From Plenodomus lindquistii (Eukaryota; Ascomycota; Dothideomycetes; Pleosporales; Leptosphaeriaceae): a stretch of DNA of 64,000 bases. The notes under the pieces are model-generated. The model was not told where the DNA came from and ran no database searches. It saw only the letters and a list, made by a program, of their open reading frames with translations. The stretch is taken from assembly GCA_025504975.1 (NCBI GenBank), contig JANUWI010000014.1, positions 1 through 64,000 of the forward strand. The letters run 5' to 3'. Position numbers and translations under genes: made by a program. Of this stretch, positions 32,774-44,740 are shown one piece after another; the stretch's first letter is position 1; every line of letters starts with the position of its first letter.

Positions 32774-34907
32774 TCAGCATACTGCGTGCGTCTTGCCCGT
32801 CTTCGCTTGCAAGCTGTGATCCTCATCGAAGATGTCAGTAGCAACCTTCTTGAAAATCGGAGTATGAATGGTTGACCGGCGGCGCATAGCAAACTGGTGT
32901 CTGTTCATCACGTTAGCAGAGCTCTTATCAGGTGAATTTGTTGCCACCACATACTCTTTGTGTTCCTGGATCTTCTTGACGTCAAGCTTGTCCAATGTCT
33001 GCAACGCTAGCTTGAAGTCCGCCAACAACGCGTCGCAACGAGACTTGGTAAAGTCCTCGCGCACAACCACACGAAGCATCTTCATCTTCTCGGAGTGTGG
33101 AGCCATGGTGTATGCGGGAACAACCCAGCCGCGTTCGCGTAGTTGGTGGGCACTGTTGATGTCAGTTGAAGAGTTCAGGACATGCACAGCACGAACCAAC
33201 TTACACAGCAAACTCATCGTAGTGCTTCCCAAGATCCTCGTCGATTCGACACGCAACCAAAGGCAGGCCTTCACCGCTCCTCTGGCTCATAATGATGAAA
33301 CCCAACGCTTCAAGATTGGCCGCCAAGTAGTCCGAAGTCCTCGTCAAGTTCAACATGATCCGCCTGTAACCACGCTTTCCGAGACGTATGAGCTGATAGT
33401 ACTGTCCAATGATCTGACTAGCACCACGAGAAAAGTTGAGCGTGAACGACGCCTGATCAGCACCAAGGTAGTTGATGTTGAAGACGAGTTCCTTGGGCAA
33501 ATATTTGGGATCGCGCCATACAACCCAGCCGACACCAGGGTAGACGAGACCATACTTGTGACCAGAGACGTTGATAGATGTTACTCTAGGGAGACGGAAG
33601 TCCCAGAGAAGGCCAGGGTTGACAAAGGGAGCGACAAAGCCACCAGATGCGGCATCGACGTGAATATCGACATCAATGTTGCGTTCGACAAGCAGATCAT
33701 TGATGGCCTTGATGTCCTCGTACTCGCCAGTGTAGGTTGTTCCGAGGATAGCGCCTAGTTGTGTTAGAACAACTTGATGAAGAAGAAGAGTAATGAAACC
33801 TACAAATTCCAATAGTGTTCTCGTCGCAGAGATCGACGGCTTCCTTGGGGTCGATGACATATCGCGAAGTGGTGCAGTATACGTACTTCTCCTCGACGTC
33901 AAAGTAACGGCATGCTTTCTTGAGGTCGGTTAGTAAGGCATGTGAAATATTGTTGATTGGGGCTAAAACAGGACTACTCACCTCCCAGCAGACTTGTACA
34001 GCCGAGTTCATGACCATGTTTGGCTTGTCATACGGCTTGCCTTCGGCCTTGCGCTTGTTCTGCCACAGCTTCTTCATGGCAAGAACACCGAGCTGCGAGA
34101 TATCAGTGTCTATTACATACAGTGCCTGTGTGATGCCTACCATGATGGCTTCCGAAGACCCAATGGTAGATGTGCCAATAGTGTTGGCATCATCGTGGGA
34201 GGGGGCGTTGAAGAGCCTGGCGATCATGGAGACACATCCTGTACATGGTCAGTCGCCCTGAATGAAGTTGGCTACAGACTAGAGACGTACGATTTTGGAT
34301 ATCGGCGCTGACGGGGTACTCCTCGTAATCGATAAAGTTCTTGGAGAAGGCGTCGCTGGGAACTTGGTCAGTGACAAGTTCTTACAGGCGGCCATGATGG
34401 ATGCATACACCATAAGCTTCTCAGCCTCTTCTTCCTGGCATGTAGTCAGCGACGATGACGCGAGTACCAAGGTTTGCCAGTATCCGTACCATGTATGTTG
34501 TGACGAAAGACGCCAAGTTCAGTGTTGGGGTGCCATCGAGGGTGAGGTCGTCTTTGATCATACGGTAGGCGCTGTACATGGTCAGCTCGTGGCTGTTGCA
34601 AGGCATGCAATGGGTGATGGGTGAGGTTGGAGAGCAACGTACACCTGGGCGGGCATCTCGCGGTCCTGCCGGGCTTGGTCAGTGGTGCCATGGAAACAAG
34701 TGGCGTTGCCGGTTGTTCGCTTCTCACCGGCATCTCGTGTCTCGGGAGATCCTCTGCAGCGTACTTGCTGCCGTACACGGTTGCGGTAAAGTCGTCGGCG
34801 TCATCCTCGGGTGTCAGATCGATGCCATTGGAGCTTCGACTCGGCTCGTAGGTCGTCTTCTCAGACTCTACCTCTTTGAGGGTTGCTACGCGGTTGATGT
34901 GGACCAT
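32774..34907 (-). CDS. Glutamate decarboxylase (542 aa, ten exons)
   Basis: PLP enzyme that converts glutamate to GABA with proton uptake; in fungi tied to GABA shunt, acid and oxidative stress. Exons: 34907-34728, 34665-34643, 34571-34490, 34434-34409, 34355-34291, 34238-34141, 34092-33982, 33918-33804, 33754-33205, 33152-32774. Two are only 23 and 26 nt, yet frame and family residues continue throughout. Motifs: DGTPTLNLASFVTTYM, the substrate loop of GSSEAIM, NSAVQVCWEKACRYF, DVDIHVDAASGGFVAPF, and the PLP lysine in SINVSGHKYGLVYPG. The C-terminal 90 residues, ending KTHAVC, are basic and Ser/Thr-rich without a clear calmodulin site. Cytosolic. Its promoter carries a 20-base G run and a purine tract. 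Confidence 0.94.
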
Positions 34908-34955
34908 GGTGACGTGGAGGGCTCAATGGCAAGTGTAGTGGTGGCAGGAACGTGT

Positions 34956-34975
34956 GGGGGGGGGGGGGGGGGGGG
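34956..34975. repeat. Homopolymer of 20 G
   Basis: Twenty consecutive G residues 50 bases upstream of the glutamate decarboxylase start (poly-C on the coding strand). Such a run can form a quadruplex and is prone to sequencing and length error, so its exact count is unsure. Confidence 0.85.
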
Positions 34976-34981
34976 TTTCCA

Positions 34982-35110
34982 AGGATACAGAGGGTGGGGA
35001 GAGAAAAGATGAGAAAGAGAGAAATATAGAGAGACAGAGAGAGAGGGAGAGAGAGAGAAAGATGGAGAGAAAGAAAAAGAGGCGGAGAGAGGAGAGAGAG
35101 AAGCAGGAAA
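34982..35110. repeat. Purine (GA)-rich tract
   Basis: About 130 bases of almost pure purine built from imperfect GAGA, GAAAGA and GGAGA words, continuing on from the G run. On the coding strand of glutamate decarboxylase it is a CT tract in the leader or promoter, as is common in fungal promoters. Confidence 0.85.
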
Positions 35111-35969
35111 CAGAGTGCAGCAGGTGTTGCAGGCTTACGTGCCCATACAGCAGCCGCTCCACGCTAGCTTGCCGCGACAGCTCACTCCACCCCCGCGGGC
35201 AGCAACTACCCCTCCACTCCACTCCAACACGTCAATGTCAAATCAACGCCAACCGCCGTCTCCACCTTGAAGCTATGTGCGAGCGCGACATGTCCATCAG
35301 ACGCCAGAGCAGCCGCTGTTTGGCACGCTTGCGGCCGCGCAGTGCTCACTCGAACAGCGTCCGTCAAGGCGGGGTACCGGTAACCAGCCACGCCAGCTAA
35401 GCCTTTTGCCGTCGAAGCTTGTTTTGCTGCAGTGGGCCCAGCTTTCCCAACGCCGCCTTTCGCTGTGCTAAACTTCACTGGGTGACAGGCCAACTCTTGT
35501 TATTCTTAGACTTGTTGCGAGTACATGTCTGGGGATCCACAGTGCACGGCGCCTGCGAGACTACTCTGGACCCAGTGATTGGCCAAGCTGTAGCTGAGCT
35601 AAAGTCTTGCCTCTGTGAACCTAATCTATTGCAGTGTTATAGTCCTCTAATTGCTCGACATTCATGTCCTCTTTGCCCAATGGTCCAAAGACCGATATAT
35701 GTCTGTCAATTTGTGATTAAGGCATTAGATACTATCAAAGCTGGACCATGCTTGTTTCATCGTTCGCCCATCGTCTACATTACCCTCCTGCCCCCAAGTG
35801 CCTCGTAGATCAAAATCAAGGCTTTATATGTGCTCACAGAATCCACCCCTTTTTTGCTAGCTGAGGTGCTAGAGTCGCTATGGATAGTTTTGTTGGAGAG
35901 TGCATAATAGCTGCAAGTCGACATGTCCGGATGACCGCCAACTGCCTCCTAGTGATGCTCCCATCTCTA
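35111..35969. other. Intergenic region
   Basis: Upstream of glutamate decarboxylase and downstream of the Zn2Cys6 gene. Open frames between 35200 and 35810 have no motif. Nothing else is supported. Confidence 0.4.
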
Positions 35970-38764
35970 TCATATTATATTCGCTATGCTGATACGGCTC
36001 GCGCTTGATGGCGTCGGAGTAGGGTTGCTACTAGGTTTCGGCAGTAGTCGGTCGTCTGGCGCAAGTTGTACTCGCTTCACTGGATTGTGTGGTGGCAGAT
36101 AGTATGTCGGAGTCGGAGCACTCCGTGGTCTACTTTCCTCCTTCAATTGCCGTATTGTCGACTCGACCTGTCCCCAGTCGTTCCACACTGTGTGTTCGTG
36201 GTCTAGTGAGTTACCGGCCCCTCGTAATGGCAGTGTGTCGTGCATAGGCCCGTCATATGCATGCGGCCTGGTACTGACGCTGCGAGGTGAACTTTGCGGC
36301 GACGTCGTTGCGTTCATCTCGGCTCCTGTCCACACCCAGGAATGCTGGAGACTTCCCTGAGCGTCACCACTAGCATATGCAAGCAATTCCTCGTCCTGGT
36401 CTGGACGGAATGATGAATCGTTGCTCTTGCGCCAGCGATCGTGTAGTTGGCTTGTAAAAAACGCCAAGTACTTCCCGCACGCGCTATTGATTCTTCGGGC
36501 GTCTCCAATGGTCGATGAGAGGTGCAGACACATCAAAGCTGCTTCGTAGTCGCCCCTTAGACACAGCACGAGGATGCATCGCCAGAGATGCAGGCACACC
36601 GTGTTGCTGGCAATTGGCTGAACTCGTGCGTACCAGCTCTTCTCCGCCTCCGACCGTGATTGGTTGTGCAGAGCACTCGAAACAAACTTTGCCGTATCCT
36701 GTCCTACTTGGACGCATTGGTTGAGCGCCTCTGCCCGCTCGGTTGGATGGCAGAGAATCGTCATGTTGCGCCGATGGAGATGCAATCGGGCTGATAGCAC
36801 TGTGAATACCGTAGGAATCGCTGTAGCTTCCAACATAACTTTCGAGCCAAGGCGGTGGCTTTCCGGTAGGAGTAACATGCTGGAGCGGAATTGTTCATCG
36901 TGACTTTGAAGCGCTTTGTGGTGTACGACGCTTGATCGCAAAGTTTGTAGTAGACCTGCATAGGTTCGTGTGATCTGAATAATGGCGACGAAACCTGCCG
37001 ATGGTGCAGAATTCTCAGGAGGGCAAATTGAAGTGTGGTTTTGGATATAATGATCGTCCAGAGAAGATGGCAGCGGTATGGTGCAGTCCAGCTCGTGGAT
37101 CAAAGCCGGCTTGTTCGAATCCAGGGCTGTCGTTCTATCAAGAACTTCCATTAGCGGATGTCATGGCCTGGTGCATGGGTTGCCTACCTGTCGCGTGTAT
37201 AGATTGCCCACCACAGTCTGCGCCTCACTTCGCTCTCCACTAATCGCAAAGACTCCATGGCGCAGTTCAGCTGCAACTCCTGCGCAATCCTGACGGCAGA
37301 TGCAAGCCACATGGATCCAAGAGACTTCATATTGCTCTCCGCAGCGTATATGCTCATTAGTAGCGCTGCCTGCGCGTGTACAATCGTCAGATCCTGGGCC
37401 CATGGTGTCAAGATTTTGCTGGCGAAGTCAAAGAAATCTGCGCCCCTAGACGTTGTCCCCGCATTGTGGCTGGTTTGCCTGTCAAGTTGCAAGCTGCCAC
37501 ATGCTAAAACTGCATAGAATAGCCCGCTCCATTCGGGAGAAGAGCAGCCAAGACTTCTTGTTGTATAGACCTCATCGACTTCGCCCAAGAATGTGGGCCA
37601 GTGCAAAACAGGGTACCAGCGATGTATGCAGTCTAGGTAGGCTCGAGAGAGGTGTGCAAAATCTGCTTGTGGTGGTAATCCTGGTGATGCCGATGATGGC
37701 CGTCGTGTGCGGTTGCTGCGGTTCTTGCGAGGGATATCGAAAAGATCCTGGGCAAATCTCTCAATGTTGTTTCGAACATGGTCGAAATTGTTGAGTTGAG
37801 GCTTCGGCGGACCATGAAGTACGGGTGCAACCGCTACCTGCGCCCCAGAGTGCCGGCGCTTCATGTCAATTCTCTCCACCTCTAAAGGTTCCCTGTCTGG
37901 TAATTTGGTCCGTAGCTGAGAGTTCACTTGTGTCAATTCGGCAATCTGGCTCTGAAGGTCTTGAACCTGTCTATGAATTGATCAGTGTGATGCTTCTGGC
38001 TCGGCGACTAGTAACTTACTTGATTGAAGACATGCGGCGATTGGTCTCCTTCGTAAATTGACACTTGTGGTTGCGGCTCGAGCATTCCGAGCATGCTGAG
38101 GTTTCGGTGGCATCGCACTGGTATGACGGTCAACAAACCGAATGATCGGGCATCAAGGAGCAATACACTCCACTCTGCTCCGGTCTTTTCGCACTGGTCC
38201 AGAGCCCTAGCATGGCTTCGCCCAAGATCTCCACGTATGAGTGTACGAGATGCGGTTGCAGAATTTTGGACACAACCCATTGCGGACCTGGATGAGTGCG
38301 ATGTACGGCCTAGCGGTGGCATACAGAGCATATGTCAAAGATGGACTTGGACTAACCTTGACTTTGCGTTCCCTACAAGCATCACAAGACGGGTCTTTCC
38401 TTCTTTGACGATAGGCCCTTTTCTGTGCGTTCAGGCTGGCAGAAGATATTTGACCTGGAGCTGTGATTGACGCTGGAGTATCGTAGGAGTGAACGTCGGG
38501 AAGACTTCCAGAGGCTGTACTTGGTGAGGTTGAGTGACTGTACGAGTTGGACGAATAGCCAGGGGACTTTGACCCCACTTGCGGCAAGCTCGGAGCGGTC
38601 AATGTGCTCGCGCGAGCGGGTGATTGCGCTGCTCTTGTGAAACCGTGTGGTGGTGGAATCATGGTCTGTGATGAGCCTCCACTCGCTCCTGGTGGGGAAG
38701 GATGCATAGCTGTGGCGAACGATCGAGGCTGGCAACGATTTGAGCTGGACGGCGTGTAGTCCAT
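35970..38764 (-). CDS. Zn2Cys6 transcription factor with fungal-specific domain (817 aa)
   Basis: A sequence-specific nuclear regulator. Exons: 38764-38357, 38117-38020, 37970-37188, 37134-35970. The long first intron (239 nt) falls inside the zinc cluster: CDACRERKVK before it, CDATETSACSECSSRNHKC after it, giving all six cysteines in a C-X2-C-X6-C-X6-C-X2-C-X6-C pattern. Basic residues and a short coil (QVQDLQSQIAELTQVNSQL) follow, fitting dimeric binding. The fungal-specific middle homology region covers about residues 210-560 with HRWYPVLHWPTF and SEVRRRLWWAIYTRDR, typical of PF04082. A Ser/Thr-rich N-terminus and Pro/Ser-rich C-terminal tail may be activation regions. Target genes unknown; its neighbours, glutamate decarboxylase and a gene-poor gap, give no strong clue. 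Confidence 0.9.
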
Positions 38765-39931
38765 GTGTAGTGAGGGACTACACTACCATGTGATGGAGAC
38801 GAGAGATGTTTTTCGGTAGTAACCGAACCCAATACCGTTCGGAGCTGCCCAGCTAGTCAATGTCCTTGTTGCGCCAGTGCCCGCGAAGAACGTATGGAAG
38901 TTGACGATTGGCGCAGATGGCTCGCCAGACCTATTCCCCCCCGTGCACGAAATTGTGAGATATGATTGACTAGTACAAGCAACGGGACCTCCTCTGATGT
39001 GGAGCACCCGTACAGGCGGGTGATCCGAGAGCGGAAAGTCGAGTATTCCGGGTATCAAGACAGAAGCGCGCTGATCGGGTGGTCCCTGTCATTCGAGTAA
39101 GTATCGCTAGCACCAAGCTTGTAGACGGGTGCCAAAGGCACCGGACTTCGAGACTGTGGTGTGCGAGCCAGCTTACACAGAGCTTACGAATATGTGCAGG
39201 AGACCTCAGCTGTCTGGCAATAATGGATCAGATGGATCAGCGGCTAGATGGAAATGAAGGGTGCTTCAAGACGGCCAGGGCCTGCCATACATTGAGTAAA
39301 ACCGGCCAGAGTTCGGCGATGAGCGGCTGAAGTAATCACTCTTACACTATTATCGCAAGGCGCGCGTTTCCAGAATCCAAGTTGTAACGCAGCAGTAGGG
39401 ATCGGCGGAGCCAACTAGAATGAATGTAGGCATTTGGCGTACATTGTGGAGAGGCGGAATGGGGCAAGGCTGATTTGCCACTACACATGGACACGTTCGA
39501 TATCGCGCGATGCCTTTCGAGCACGCTCAGAATGAGCAAGGTTTTCTTGTTCCGCGGCACGTGTCACTCAAGAGAAGCAGACTTGGTTTCATCTCACGTG
39601 GCTTTCTTGATCTTAAGTTAAGTTGGGCGGTCCAGCGACCACCGTCCCAACGAGGAAAGAGACGCCAGCCATGCGCTTTTTCACACATGGAAACTTACCA
39701 TGGATGGGAAAGCGTATGGCAATCGCGGGCGGTACACTAGTCTTTTCAGTACTCTGGTCAGCTCGACGGCTGATGAGCCGATAGCTGTCACGCACAGCAG
39801 CACGCTTGTGCCGCCTGAGTTCTGCCCAACCGTACGGTACGGCACGTATTTTAATAAAGACAATTTGACCTCCGGGAGTATGCGAACCCGCTGCTGGTGC
39901 GCGACTAAAGAAACGGGCTGGAGGCTCCGTA
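38765..39931. other. Gene-poor stretch upstream of the Zn2Cys6 gene
   Basis: The promoter of the transcription factor lies here. Overlapping open frames on both strands (for example 38783-39058 minus and 39613-40017 minus) have no motif and are judged to be chance. No repeat is recognised before the inverted-repeat element at 39932. Confidence 0.4.
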
Positions 39932-40210
39932 CTGTGGTAGTAGGCATAAGTGCTCCCCGTGGGTCTCGGTGACCAGGGGCCAAAGTGGCCGTGTGCGTAG
40001 ACTTGCGATAGCCACAACTCGACGAACTTATTATTCTTTTCTTCACAAAGAGTAGGAGAGAGATTAGAGTAGCTATCTATATTTAATCATATATTTTTGT
40101 CATCCTCGAAACGTGGTAGGTGATGGTGGATATAGTGTTGCTAGGTTAGGCTTCGGAGGTGGCACAGACGCCCCACAGGGGAGCACTTATGCCTCCTATC
40201 ATTACCATAG
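39932..40210. mobile_element. Candidate 279-bp TA-flanked inverted-repeat element (MITE-like)
   Basis: The left end, starting CTGTGGTAGTAGG, contains AGGCATAAGTGCTCCCC (39942-39958). The right end, read from the minus strand, begins CTATGGTAATGATAGG and contains the same AGGCATAAGTGCTCCCC, followed by TGTGGG against GTGGG on the left. The ends align as imperfect terminal inverted repeats of about 30 bases. The dinucleotide TA precedes the left end (39930-39931) and follows the right end (40211-40212), as expected for a Tc1/mariner-type target duplication. The interior is AT-rich in the middle and has no coding capacity. It would be a non-autonomous element. The TA duplication is weak evidence by itself. 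Confidence 0.55.
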
Positions 40211-42479
40211 TAGCTATTTCGGATGTAGATCCGGTAGGTAGCCTAGCGAGGTGTATGGTACGATACAGACGGCATCTTGCTCGGCTCTGTCGCGAGCACT
40301 GATGCTCGAAACCCAGAGATGATCGGTTCGAGGCCCGGAGACTACAAAGTCAGAAAGGTCCACATTGTTATTCCCAATGCGTCCTCAAGGTGCGGATTAT
40401 TGGGCGACGGGCAGATACAGGGGTGCTGGTACATGAGGGTTCTGAAAGCACCCACCGCGGTGGCTTTTCGCTCCGGCTCGTGGGGACTACGAGATCTCGC
40501 TGTTGAGCCCGCAGCACGAGGATTCTTCGGTTGGATGACTGGGGCCTGAGATACATAGCCATGAGGTTGCGAGCAGTGACCAACCTTTGGCGAATCTGCC
40601 TACCAGCAATAGCACAATGATCCGATAGGGTGGACTGTTACCGAGGGTGCATTAGCCATGCATGTTGATAGAGGTGATCAGGCTGCTATTCTGTGCCACT
40701 GCATATTCGGTAGTCGAGTTTTGACCTGTACTGATACAGATACATGGAGTAGGCAGGTATCTAGTCGCTGTCATGTTTCTCTAGTTTGACGCAGCACCTG
40801 ATCAGCGCGTGAGCAAAAGGTCAACAACAGGGGATAGAGAATGTTTAGCCAGCCACTCTGTGACCCGGACATGGCTCCGAATGCCTCCCGACAGCAACCA
40901 GGATTTCCACAGCGCCGTGAATTACTCTAGGTGGGCGTAGCACCGCCTGAAAAATGAGCTTCCCCACGTTGCAGCGCGTGTACAAGCCCGTCCCGAGAGA
41001 CCCACAAAGGGCGATGTACACCTAGCCTTAGCGACTTTGCACTATAGCCTTGGCAGAGCATCTGCTGTAGCCATTCATCATGGCTGCGGATGCAATTGGG
41101 CGTGCCGAGTCGACCAGGAACCAGGTTGCCGCGGGGGAGCACTATTCTCACAACTGCCGAACCGTCCTTCTAGACCGCTGCCACCCAGATCTGACAGCTG
41201 CCCGATGTCAGGCTCGCGGATCTGATCCCGTTTGAGGGTTTGGCCGGGCGTCTCAGGCACATTGCCATGTTTCAACACGCGGCCGAGCGTAAGCCGCCGT
41301 GCTGGGAAAAGTCCTCGAGCACCCGTAACATCGGGCAGACACTCGTCGATCTGCCCGTGCGCATGGACGCGACGGTCCCTGTTCATTGTCAATTATCTCG
41401 CCAGTCGATCTTGACATTTTGTGCGTGGTCGCCTGTGTACCTACCGCGCCGGGCGATAAGTAGAGTAGCACCGGCGGAGAGGCCCTGGTGGCTGCCGAGC
41501 ACTATTGGATCGATGTTGTGTACATGTGTGCCTGTTCTTCTTCTGCAGGACCATGTGGGTTCCGAGCTGCGTTGAACCTGGCATAGCAGAGTAGACATGT
41601 ACAGTACTAGAGTATCTACTCTACATGCCATGTCATGTGGGTGTACTTGAGTGCCGTGGACATGATCTGCGTGCCTGATCGCTTGTGATTGCGTGGCCAC
41701 TGGCGGGTCGGTAGCTTCCGTGTCAGGAAGTCTGCCGATGGGATCTTGACATGTACGGTGTACGGTATACCCCTACTGTGACAGTACGCAGCAAAAAGTC
41801 TGGCTCCCCTTCCAGCTGTCTGGCTGCAAGACAGGACCGACTGCTTGCATGGCCGGGGCCTGACCGCCTGCATGGCATGCCGATAAGAGGCCGTTCAGCC
41901 TTCAGCCCAGTGCTGCAGGCGATTTTCTCCGTCGCCAACAAGAGGGTGATCGACCTGCGTCAGTCCAGTACCAGCACAATTGCTGCACATCTTCATCTTG
42001 GCCGCTTGGGGGCCTGCAAGATTTGGGGTGCGGACAGAAGGGCGTGGTGTTATTTGATCGTGGCGCCCTGCTGCCGTCGCCATTGTGGCGACAAGAACGC
42101 GCAATGGCTTGGCGGCGATGCGCCGAGCGGAGCAAACCACCACCATGGACGCCCAAGATGTTGACTAAAGACGAACACATGTCCCGACTCATGGCATTTG
42201 CAGCCATTCTCACCTTGTCCGACTCATTCAACCCGGCCTACATCTACTGCGTTGGGTACTATTGCTCCAAGAATTGGTCCGTTGAAATAGATCCGGCATC
42301 TGCTACGGCATTTCATCGTCAGATCAGATTCCTGGACAACGAGGTGCATGTGCATGCGAGGAGCTTGAAACACGCCTATCAAGTTCGGACCTGGTATTGG
42401 AGCCGCTGGTTCAAATGCACCATTGATTACATCCAGTATCCCATACCAGCAAAACAAGAGCACTCGTCTTTCCCCATCA
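40211..42479. other. 2.3-kb gene-poor region
   Basis: No coherent gene is visible on either strand. Many short frames overlap from 41037 to 42547 with conflicting directions and no motif. A CATGTACGGTGTACGGTATAC run near 41749-41770 is a short imperfect direct repeat. Composition is normal, without the CA/TG loss seen at the ends, so RIP has not marked it. Confidence 0.45.
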
Positions 42480-43439
42480 TCATAGCTTGTTCTGCCCATG
42501 TATTTTTCCCCCATCAAGCACAATTGTATCCCCATTGACATGCCCACCCGCCCTCGAACTCAAAAACACAACCGCGGCAGCAATATCCTCTGGCCTTCCT
42601 GTGCGGCCATTTGGGCTGCTCTTGTTTAACGCATCAGCACCTCCAGACCTCTCCATGAGTACTGCCGCCATCTTGCTCATAAAAAACCCGGGCGCGATGC
42701 CGTTGACGAGAATGTGGCGAGGTCCCAGTTCAACGGCCAAGTTGCGAGCAAGGTGCAGGACTGCCGCTTTGGAAGCAGCGTAAGAGTATGCTCCAGACTC
42801 GCCGAGAGAGCCGGTGGTGATGCCTGCGACGCTCCCAGTGACAATGACCCGGGATGGGTCATTGACGGACGCGCTTTTCTCGAGAAGTGGCGCAAATCTA
42901 ACTTGCCGTCAGCATTCCGTTCCAACTGCTCTTCCCGCCTTTTTTCCATACTTTTGAATCGTGAAAAACACTCCCTTGACATTTAAATCCATGACCTTGT
43001 CCCAGCCATTCTTCTCGTCCACCTGGTCAAAGTATGTTCCCCAGGTCGCACCCGCATTCGCAAACAAAATGTCCACGTGATCCGTATGCTTCTCCACTTC
43101 TTTCACTAGTCGCTCTATCTCGCCAATTTTGGAGCTGTCTGCCGGAACCGAGTACGCTTTAGCGCCAGGTGTCTTGTTCTTGAGCGCATTGAGCGCTGCA
43201 ACGGCTTCGTCACAGGCGCTGGCTTTGCGGCTGGTGATGAAGACCTTGGAGCAGCCTGCTTGGAGGAGGCTGGGCTATGTCAGAGATCGTATCGCTCGCT
43301 CTGAGACTTGGACAACATACCCAGATGCGGCATGGAGACCAAGACCTCTTGATCCACCACTCACGACGGCGACTTTACCCTTTAAGCTGAAAATGTTGGC
43401 AAAGTCGTGGAGCTGGACCTCTGATTCCGCAGAAGACAT
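42480..43439 (-). CDS. Short-chain dehydrogenase/reductase (284 aa)
   Basis: A classical NAD(P)-dependent SDR. Exons 43439-43321, 43269-42952 and 42897-42480, with introns of 51 and 54 nt. The cofactor glycine motif GGSRGLG follows the first strand (KVAVVSGGSRGLG); the first intron comes a few codons later. Then come NAG in DILFANAGA, the helix-4 Asn in DLNVKGVFF, the catalytic Ser in VIVTGSVAG and YSYAASK with the Tyr and Lys. The C-terminal strand ends NGDTIVLDGG. The residue following the second beta strand is in TSRKAS, a basic setting that suggests NADPH. The last three residues are NKL, close to but not a certain peroxisomal signal. Substrate unknown; related proteins include fungal 3-ketoacyl- and sugar-alcohol reductases. 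Confidence 0.9.
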
Positions 43440-43730
43440 GTTGTCGCACGTGTCAGAATTGTACTTAGAAAGCGAGCTGCAAAATGGAGAGTAGGATCAA
43501 GAATGAGCCTATCTATCGAATGTCAAACAATATCTTGTTGTCAATGCCTACACCTCGGATTTGACGTCTGAGCTCGAAAGTATCGATCGTGCTGTACCGA
43601 GGCTCAGGATATGCGCTAGCTGAGAGGGGTACGAAGCCTGTTCATCACTAAAGTGGAAGTATTGATGACAGCTTCGCAGGCCGCTTTTGCCGTCTCAATC
43701 GAGAATCACGGCAGACATTCATCAATACCA

Positions 43731-44740
43731 TCACTCTTCACCCTGCGGAATCTTCATCCCGTGCACCCCCCTGTACCCACTCTTATCAGGCGTCTTCCAC
43801 CCCCGTAGCACCTCCTCCCTAACCGCCTTCTCAATCTCAAAAACCTCCACCCTAATCGGCCTGCACGTGCTCTTCATATCCTTTTCCTCTCCAACCACCT
43901 CCTTCTCCTCATCTGCCTGATGCCATCCCCACGCGCTCAAATCACCACCAGGACATGTGCTCAACGCACATAGCAGATCCTGCTCTGCAAAAAAGGTCAA
44001 GAAGGAGCTCTCGGTCGCTGGACTAGCTTCCATAAAGTAGCGCCCTTGGGAGTCGAGGCCCGTGACTTGGAAGACGTTGAGGACATCGTGGACGTCGAAT
44101 TCTGTAAGGCCGTAGGGGAGGATGGCACGAACGAGGTTGGAATGGCAGTGGAAGTCGTAGGTGGAGCCCGTCAGCATGTTGCTTACTATTATATCGTTAG
44201 CACTTTGATGTGATGGAATTTCAAGCACAATTTCGTCCTACCATAAGGGTCACACCTCGTCCCCAGCAAATCATGACACCTCCCTCCCCACTTGGTCATC
44301 CCACCCCTCTCGTCCCTGCTCTCTTCCCTTCCCCCATTCTTCCCCTCTCCAGGGCCATCTTTAATCTCACATCCATCCCTCACAACCCCACACAACGGTC
44401 TCATAAAGGGTAAACAACTCCACAACCGGTCCCCTTCTTTTACATGGCTGCCCTGCAACTGTCTCGTTCTTGCTGCCCAGAAGCGCTCTCGTGGATCATT
44501 GGCATTCCAGATGTTTAGGTCGCCGACTTGTGGACCTGAGGGCGTGGATAGCCGGAATAAAGATCCGGCGGGGACGGTCCAGGAGAGGCCTGAGCGTGGG
44601 GGGATGACGAAGTCTTGTTTGTTGACAAGATGGTCTGGGGGAAGACTGCGGAGTTTGGTGTAGAGAGCTGTTGGTGGATGGAGAGGTGAATCGGACGACG
44701 TGGGGAAGTATGCGGGGGCTGGGGATGTGTCGTCTTTCAT
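43731..44740 (-). CDS. DUF1989 (urea carboxylase-associated) family protein (317 aa)
   Basis: Exons 44740-44242 and 44185-43731 across a 56-nt intron. The family is named for bacterial genes next to urea carboxylase, and its biochemical role is not settled. The fold markers are present: a beta-rich start with VIPPRSGLSWTVPAGSLFRL, then GPQVGDLNIWNANDPRERFW, LFMRPLCGV-like SCLPFMRPLCGVVRD, the cysteine in HDLLGTRCDPYV, and after the intron YDFHCHSNLVRAILPYGL with two histidines. The order of C, H and E residues suggests a metal site. No signal peptide. Residues 120-150 hold a Gly/Glu/Arg-rich insert. The C-terminal half also carries a short acidic loop (DEEKEVVGEEKD). The neighbouring SDR runs the same way with 292 bases between, so each likely has its own promoter. 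Confidence 0.85.

Noticed and set aside
32774..38764. Glutamate decarboxylase plus Zn2Cys6 factor as a regulated cluster
   Set aside because: Adjacent and co-oriented but with a 1-kb gap and no shared site; the flanking genes are unrelated, so a cluster is not supported.
40318..40345. GGTTCGAGGCCCGG resembling a tRNA B box
   Set aside because: No matching A box or cloverleaf arms upstream. No tRNA gene could be folded here or at the similar GTGCGAATCCCG near 28910.
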